DNA from: Polyodon spathula
Taxonomy: Eukaryota > Chordata > Actinopteri > Acipenseriformes > Polyodontidae
Reading direction: 5' to 3'
Assembly (NCBI RefSeq): GCF_017654505.1
Contig: NC_054534.1
Span: 16,547,193 to 16,611,192, forward strand
Length of the DNA: 64,000 nt
In this document: in pieces, positions 44,599 to 64,000 of the stretch
Position numbering within the stretch: the stretch's first letter is position 1
Layout of the letters: each line of letters begins with the position of its first letter
The notes under the pieces: generated by a model
The model's database searches: none
The model's input: only the letters and a program-made list of their open reading frames with translations
Told to the model about the DNA's origin: nothing
Made by a program: the position numbers and the translations under genes

Positions 44599-47500
44599 GA
44601 ATATAATTTTGAAATGTTTTATCATTCTGTTTCTATTTTTAAATACGTAAAACTGAATGAATTGCAGGATTTAGGAGTTAGGTAGACAAATTCTTGGGTG
44701 AGGCAAAACATGGTGGTGGTGGTGAAATTAAGTTTTGTGTATTTTTATAATGTCGGGTCCAGTTTCTATGCAATTCCTCTATTGAGTCTCCTGATGATTC
44801 CTGGAATTTCATGGTATATAAGCTCTAACATTAAGACTGATCTGTATTACCAAAAACACTTTTAATGAAGCCCTAGGGCAAAGTGTCTATGGAATATTAA
44901 GAATGAACATGGGTTAATGGCAAGTTTTATATAGTCTTTCCACTTTGTGGACCCTATTTTAAAGCAAAGAAGTTTTTACAACCATATAAAATTAACACCC
45001 TGCTCCTAACTTAGTCATTTCTTCCCCACTAACTCAACCCAGTGAAGCACTGCCCACCCCTTCCAGTGAATGAAAGAGCACACAAAAAAAAACACTTTTT
45101 CTGAAATCAAAATATTTAATTAGGTACAGATCAAGTAATATACCATGTATAAAATTTCAGATCACAATATGAAGCAATGTAACCCTTAAAATGTGCATTT
45201 AAGATTGCCACATACAAAGGAACTAATGATTAAACTATAATATGCAACTAAAACATAAGTGGCATATTTAGTAATAAAGGATTTCCCCCCCCCAACAAGT
45301 GCAACAAACATAACACAACACTAATGCAAGAACAAAGCTTCCACATGTCCTAAAATAAATCATTTTCAAACATCAGCTACAGGAAAGGAAAAATCACAGT
45401 GAAGCACACAAAAGGTTGACTATCTGCTTGCCATTCTTATTGGAAAATAACTATAGGCTATGAGATACGAGACATTTCTGCACTGTATTTTATTTTATTT
45501 TTGTATTCAGGGTTACAGGCACAAACAAGCCTGTGTGAAATTGAATTTCAATGGACCAAAAAGGGAGGGGAGGGGGGGGGTGGGTAATTAAAAAGGAAAT
45601 TCCTCACCAATACCTTCTCCGGTTTCCTGAGGTAGTTATGGACTTAATTCAAGCACCTGCCAAATTTCAACCTCTTTGTGCCAAGTTACCTTTTCTCTTT
45701 TTTACTGGGTTTCATCTACTCGTCTAGGAGCCCAGAGGTGAAACTAGAGTTTACATTGCACCCCCTATACAGAAAAGGTCTGACCTATTTTTATATTTAT
45801 AGTATACCATAAAGATGAAGTTTAGCATAGGTGTCAATTTTTCTGATATCACCACTAAGTGATACAGCCTTTCACCTACAGGTCTTGGACTTTTTATTAG
45901 GAAGACATCCCAAATTGTCCATTTGGGAAGAATTCCAGGTTGCTTCATCTCATAATAGGCCAGATGACATATTCAAGACCCTGAGTGATAATTGATTTGT
46001 TTGCAGAATTCAATACTTGTGTGCTTGTAAGGGGCACGTTAGTACTGTATATGCCCTGGTGTCTCACCGCAATTGGGATTACTATATCCTTTGTGGTACA
46101 GCACCTAAAATACAACAACTGTGCAGTAAGAAGCAGCTATAGACCACCAGGGGAAACCTCTAAAGAAAATGGTAAGGTGTGATAGGCGTCACACATTCCA
46201 TCAATTACAGGAAAGAAATGAGCAACCTCATATCCAGCAGAGAATAGACAGGATAAATGGTCATAGCTATATGTCACCCTCATCAACATCATTTCATTTC
46301 CGTTGAGACAGCCCAAAGTGTTTAACCGATACTTCAGGATGTATCGTGGAAATGTTTTTCAAAAATAAACCTTTAAAAAAATGTAATCACCATTTGCATG
46401 CAAACAATTTGACATTTCCAGAACCCAAGAAGGGACTCAGAGTCTCTGATGTCCTTGAAAGCGCATTCCACTGGGCGTATAATGGCTGAAAATCTGTGAA
46501 ATCAATCATGAAGAGAACAACTAGTAAACTTTAGCTGGAGGACCAAAGAGCGTGGGTGGATTCATAAGGTACTAGAAGGTTGGAGATACAGTGTACGAGG
46601 GGGTGACACCAAGCTTCTGTAGGCTAAATAAGGCTTAATGTTAAAATGTTATGTTAAGCTAATATAGAGAATGCGAGACAGGGGTCTTGCTGCCACATTT
46701 TTTAAAGCTGAAATCTGGCTAAGTATATGGAAGACTAGAAGACAGTGCAATGATTATACTGTAGTGCATTAGTGCCTAAATCAGTGTTTTAATATCAGAC
46801 AAACTAGGAGAGCGTTGAAGTCTAACTATGTTATGTAAATAATAAAGCTGCTTTTGTTTTATTTGACATAACGAAGCCAGAATCAAAAGACACAAATGTG
46901 ATCAACTGTGGGCGCAGGCTGTAGTGCAAAATTGAGTTGCAGGCTAGCCCAAGTATTACTGCTTGTAGTTTGTGATTTTACATATGGGAAAATGTAAAAT
47001 CGCAAACAAAACAATATTACTGTCAATAATATCAATGCAGCATTTAGATCAAGTAAAGCTAGGGACAACAACTTATTAAAATCAGAGTTTAACAAAGGCC
47101 AATTAAAACCTCAAGCTGAGCTGTCATGTGAAATCTCTTTATAGATTCAAAGTGCATAGACGTTCACTTGCATGTGAATGTCATCATTGGACTGAGTATG
47201 GTGGCCAGCAGAAGCAGCCCATCCTTGTGTCATGTAATGATTTGGTTTTGCTTTTACAGACACAATCAGGGATTAATTCGGAATGTAGATTCAATGTTCA
47301 TGAATATCCCTGCAATACTTATTTTCCCGATTGTGAAGGTGTGTAGGATGAGCTGGTTCATTACACCTCTATGCTCAGAACAGTACAATGATTTAACCAG
47401 ATGTTTGTGGAATATACATTATGCCCAACTGGGTTGCAGCACTGAAGTTCACTTTATGGAGGACAAAGAACTGAAATGTGTTCATAACAAAGAAGCCGGC

Positions 47501-47745
47501 CTCTTTGTCATGTATTTAGTGTGATTATGGATAAGACAGCACTAACACTGGGACTGGGACAAACATGCTATTTAAATGTTTGGATATCCGTTCAAGTTTC
47601 AGACAAGCATTTGAATATTTATTCATTTGCAAAACATTAAAAACACTGTATTCAAGTTGAAAAATATCAAAGGCCTTACTTTACTCTCGCTTGTTGGAAC
47701 TTTTCGTACCCTACGGTTGGTCCACATTAAAACAAAGTAGACAAC

Positions 47746-47784
<39 letters not shown>

Positions 47785-48168
47785 TCCCTGCCACTGTCAT
47801 GTCTTCGCAATAAACAAAGTGGCCAAAGACACATTTTCTTAAAGTAATAATATTACTTTTTAACTTGAGTAAATACTTGATAAATAAAATAAATGTGTAA
47901 AAGGGGGCGTTGTACAATGAAAAAAAAAGCATTTACTCAACATATTATTTCTCTCTTATTTCATTCCACATAACAAAAACTGGAATTGCATCATGAAAGA
48001 AAAATAAAGTGTTGGTCACTATACGAGTCATTTCTGTTGCAAGTTGGATTGACCTGTGTCATCATTTTGCAGAGACACAAACCCGGACTGACTCATTTGC
48101 CAGATCTGAAGCAGCGCTGACAACGACCAAGAGTGGCTGTGTTCATCTTCGGTTTTATATACACAGTG

Positions 48169-49612
48169 CCTATAGAAAGTCCACACCCCCTTCCAAAATG
48201 TTCACCTTTTGTTGCCTTATAACCTGGAATTAAAATGCAATAGTTTTTTTTGTTTTTCATTTATCTACACACCCTACCCCACAACTTCCAAACATATTCT
48301 ACAAATTTGTAGAAAGTTAATTAAAAATAAAAACTGAAATAGCTTTGTTGGATAAGTGTCCACCCCCCTTTGTAATAGCAATCCTAAATTAGCACATGTG
48401 TAACCAATCGCCTTCAAAATCACATACCAAGTGGCCTCCACCTGTGTTAAATTGTAGTGATTCACATGATTTCAGAGTAAATTCAGCAGTTCCTGTAGGT
48501 TCCCTCTGCTGGGTAGTGCATTTCAAAGCAAAGACTCAACCATGAGCACCAAGGCGCTTTCAAAAGAACTCCAGGACAAAGTTGTTGAAAGGCACAGATC
48601 AGGGGATGGGTATAAAAAAATATATCAAAAGGCCTTGAATATCTCTTGGAGCACTGTCAAGACGATTATTAAGAAGTGGAAGGTGTATGGCACCACCAAG
48701 ACCGTGCCTAGATCAGGCCGTCCCTCCAAACTGGATGATAGAGCAAGAAGGAGACTGATCAGAGAGGCTACCAAGAGGCCAATGGCAACTTTGCAAGAGC
48801 TACAGGCTTTTATGGCCAAGACTGGCCAAAGTGTGCATGTGACAACAATATCCCAAGCACTCCACAAATCTGGCCTGTATGGTATAGAGGCAAGAAGGAA
48901 GCCATTACTCAAGAAAGCCCACCTTGAATCCTGTTTGAAGTATGCAAAAAAAACACTCAGGAGATTCTGTAGCCATGTGGCAAAAAGTTTTGTGGTCTGA
49001 TGAAACTAAAATGGAACTTTTTGGCCTAAATGCTAAGCATTATGTTAGGCACAAACCCAACACAGCGTATCGCCCAAAGAATACCATTCCTACTGTGAAG
49101 CACGGTGGGACAGAAGTTCACCTTTCAGCGTGAAAATGACCGAAAGCATACAGCCAAAGCTACACTGGATTGGCTAAGGAACAAAAAGGTAAATGTCCTT
49201 GAGTGGCTCAGTCAGAGCCCCGACCTAAATCCAATTTATTTGTGACATGACTTGAAGATTGTTGTCCATCAACTTTCCCCAAGGAACTTGACAGAGCTTG
49301 AACAGTTTTGTAAAGAAGAATGGTCAAACATTGCCAAATCTAGGTATGCAAAGTTGGTAAAGACCTATCCCAACAGATTCACAGCTGTAATTGCTGCCAA
49401 AGGTGCTTCCATCAAGTATTAACTCATGGGGGAGTTTTGTATTTTTAATATATCATTTTTTTTCTCAATAAAAGCTTTTTTCCCCCTTAACAGTGTGGAG
49501 TATGGTGTGTAGATAAGTGGGAAAAAAAAATCCTCATTTAAATGCATGAAACTCTGAGGCACTGACACAACAAAATGTGAAAAATGTTCAAGGGGGTGTA
49601 GACTTTCTATAG
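48169..49612 (+). mobile_element. Tc1/mariner element 4, decayed and internally deleted
   Basis: Left end CAGTGCCTATAGAAAGTCC, right end complement GTACCTATAGAAAGTC. The + strand transposase relic starts at 48542 (MSTKALSKELQDKVVERHRS) with paired HTH regions, then shifts frame near 48960, continues with KVLWSDETKMELFG (first catalytic Asp intact), lacks a middle segment after the KHGG motif, then [14 protein letters not shown] and [10 protein letters not shown] before a stop. Same family as element 3. Confidence 0.92.
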
Positions 49613-49614
<2 letters not shown>

Positions 49615-49672
<58 letters not shown>

Positions 49673-49683
49673 ATATATATAGA

Positions 49684-49724
<41 letters not shown>

Positions 49725-49730
49725 ATATAT
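49615..49730. repeat. (AT)n microsatellite at Tc1 right edge
   Basis: Pure AT with GATC-containing interruptions, directly abutting element 4. Confidence 0.95.
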
Positions 49731-50650
49731 AAAGAGCGCTATTTTTTCTCTTGCTAATTTACAAACTGTCACGCAACTTCTGGCAAATTGCAAAACACGT
49801 TGTGACACGAGCTTCTCATTTCTGACACAGACTTTTTTTTTTTGCCTTCAAATACATGTGTTAAAATTTTTTTTTTTTAAATGTTTGGATATTTGTCCTT
49901 GCACTATACAGGACACAAACTGATATTCAGAAGGCTCTACCAAAATGAAAATTCACACAATAAAAATGAGGGCATGTTCATCCATTTTTTTTTTGATTCG
50001 TTTTTAAGCTTGGATTTTGCTCCCACAAAACGTACAAAAAACGAATACCTGTGAACACTCCTGGCTTTACGGAATATTGTGTTTGAAAACAACAGTTAAG
50101 TATATTCTGTACTCTACAACTGAACTCAACAAAAAAGGACCAGACATGCCCAAAGATCTTTTTAGCAGTCATGGATTCAAAAACCACAACAATTCAAAAT
50201 TTAAACAGCTGCACACTAGCACTATCAATTGCATGCATATATATATATACACATTTAAATACTTTTCCAGCTCACAGCTAATTGAAGTGGGCCAAACAAA
50301 CAAAATTCCAGCTGACTGGCTTTCTCTCTTGCTGTTTTACAAAGTGACATCAATGATTGAACTTGAGCTTGGAATAAAGATATGTACCAAATATGAAGCC
50401 AGTATCTCAAAGAGTTTGCTCATATTATCTGGAAACAAGAGAGTCACATGACCCCAATATGGAAGTCATATTAGGTCACAGGTCAAAGTGAAAGGTAATG
50501 TTATATTTTTCCCAAGGTGAGTACCATAAACAGAAAAAATACAGACAGCATCACAAATTGGTTATATTTTGTGAGCTATTGAAGAAACGGCCGCAGCAGC
50601 TGATTTATAAAAATACACAAGTTCCCCTGCTGAAAAATAACATTTGGCAA

Positions 50651-50656
50651 TTTATT
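50651..50656 (-). terminator. Possible UHRF2 polyadenylation signal
   Basis: TTTATT on + is AATAAA on -, about 345 nt past the UHRF2 stop. Other AT-rich hexamers exist further on, so this is a guess. Confidence 0.35.
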
Positions 50657-50998
50657 ACAGAATGACACCCAAGCTAAAAATTATCATCACCCATCAGTGT
50701 TTTAGATACAACTGACAAACCTTTTCTGTAATTGGGGTACAACCAACTTGAAAACAAGGCTCTTTTTGAAACTGGCTCCTAGACTATACAGTTCAGTTGG
50801 CAGCAACTACCTTGGATACAGGTCAAGGACAGAGAGAGATAACGATGGTGGATTTGTTTGGTATGAGAATCTAGTTTCCTCTGTGGGAATGTCCTGCCAG
50901 GCTGCTGACAGATCTGCCTGGTTAGAAGGAGGAGGAGGAAAACTAGCAACCTTTACAAGGTTCTGGTTGAGCACGGTGGTCTCTTGTGATTGTTTATC

Positions 50999-63299
<12,301 letters not shown>

Positions 63300-63573
63300 C
63301 TAAAAATGATAACATCAGTTATATGTGTAAGTAAGTTCAAGTGTGATAGGGAGAACAGCTTGATAACAGCTGCTCAGCAAATACAGTGCTTTTGATATCT
63401 GACAAAAAAGCAAACAAATAAACTATTGAACAGTGAATTTGTGAAAGGCCCTTATATTGTAAAGTGTTATACATGTAGAGGACATTATAGCATTTGACCC
63501 TGGATACATTGCCTAGCTTTAAAAAACACAAATACCCACAGTAGCAAACTATATATCAGACTTACTCTATCTA

Positions 63574-63574
<1 letters not shown>

Positions 63575-63643
<69 letters not shown>

Positions 63644-63644
63644 C
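63575..63644. repeat. (TTA)n microsatellite
   Basis: About 22 units with one early interruption. Confidence 0.96.
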
Positions 63645-64000
63645 CCAAAGGTTAGGACCGTACAAACTCCAAACTAATCCAGTAAGAAATCAGTTTGCAA
63701 CTCAGTCAAGAGGGTATCAATGGCACATTCAACACAGTGAATCTTGCTGGGTTAAAGCGAGGAAGCGACAGCGAGTGGGAGAAGTACAGGCGTGGAAAAG
63801 TACAGAGCAGTTTCGAAGCAGAAAGGAGAAATTGCATCTTGAATTGCTTTAATCAGAAAACAGAGGACATTGAGCTGCTCCTGTGTTTCCCCAAAGTCAA
63901 ACAGCCGCGTGTGTTTTTCTGATAACAAACAAGCTGAAACTCGGAGCAGCTGCTTCAAATTCAGCGCCGTTTTGAGACACGGGCGAGGGGAGGAGCCAAC
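63645..64000. other. Right edge, UHRF2 intron
   Basis: No exon seen. The last 100 bases are GC-richer (GGGCGAGGGGAGGAGCC), possibly the start of a repeat or regulatory patch that continues outside. Confidence 0.4.

Larger units (their letters stand above)
44111..50998. other. GLDC-UHRF2 convergent spacer
   Basis: Holds the GLDC 3' UTR (to about 44620), a poly(T) run at 44459, a G-rich patch near 45560, Tc1 element 4, AT repeats and the UHRF2 3' UTR at the right end. No further gene supported. Confidence 0.75.

Noticed and set aside
45541..45590. G-rich run as a G-quadruplex control element
   Set aside because: One G-rich patch in a spacer with no promoter or exon nearby; too little to support a function.
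47168..47524. 118-residue + strand ORF in the GLDC-UHRF2 spacer
   Set aside because: No recognisable domain, no splice context, ordinary base composition; chance ORF most likely.

Overview
The window is nuclear DNA of a vertebrate, most likely a ray-finned fish. It carries intron-rich genes with vertebrate exon structure, long AT/CA microsatellites, several decayed Tc1/mariner copies, hAT and Harbinger-like short elements, and tRNA-derived SINE pieces. A non-teleost fish such as a sturgeon or paddlefish is my guess from the style of the SINE fragments; I could not confirm it.

Three protein-coding genes are present. (1) Positions ~180-4200, + strand: an ornithine decarboxylase antizyme gene. 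It has a textbook +1 programmed frameshift site (TCC-TGA at 1169-1174) followed by an H-type pseudoknot (1184-1230). Four exons are certain; a short first coding exon at 589-626 is a proposal. (2) Positions 9424-44600, + strand: a complete 25-exon GLDC gene, the mitochondrial glycine cleavage P-protein. It reads open through every junction to give 1,032 residues. (3) Positions 50999-63299, - strand: the last ten coding exons of UHRF2, running from the end of the PHD finger through the SRA domain, a glutamate-rich linker and the RING finger. Its 5' exons lie beyond the right edge. GLDC and UHRF2 are convergent, with ~6.9 kb between their stop codons.

The introns and spacers hold four Tc1/mariner copies (23940-25210, 36031-37277, 39306-40933, 48169-49612) plus a fragment at 55046, a fold-back hAT-type MITE (14458-14797), a probable solo LTR with a 5-bp target duplication (31390-31788), a Harbinger-like element (43161-43597), an inverted element bounded by microsatellites (~34926-35950) and a triple 51-bp repeat that forms a hairpin (25199-25355).

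The three genes do not form one pathway: they act in polyamine homeostasis, mitochondrial glycine breakdown and DNA-methylation reading. Their order is informative. UHRF2 and GLDC are neighbours in human 9p24, whose UHRF1/KDM4B-bearing paralogous region on 19p13.3 also carries OAZ1. An antizyme beside GLDC therefore looks like an ohnologue of OAZ1 that is missing from mammals. Other points worth a look are two GC-AG introns (GLDC intron 12 and a UHRF2 SRA intron) and the acidic UHRF2 linker.
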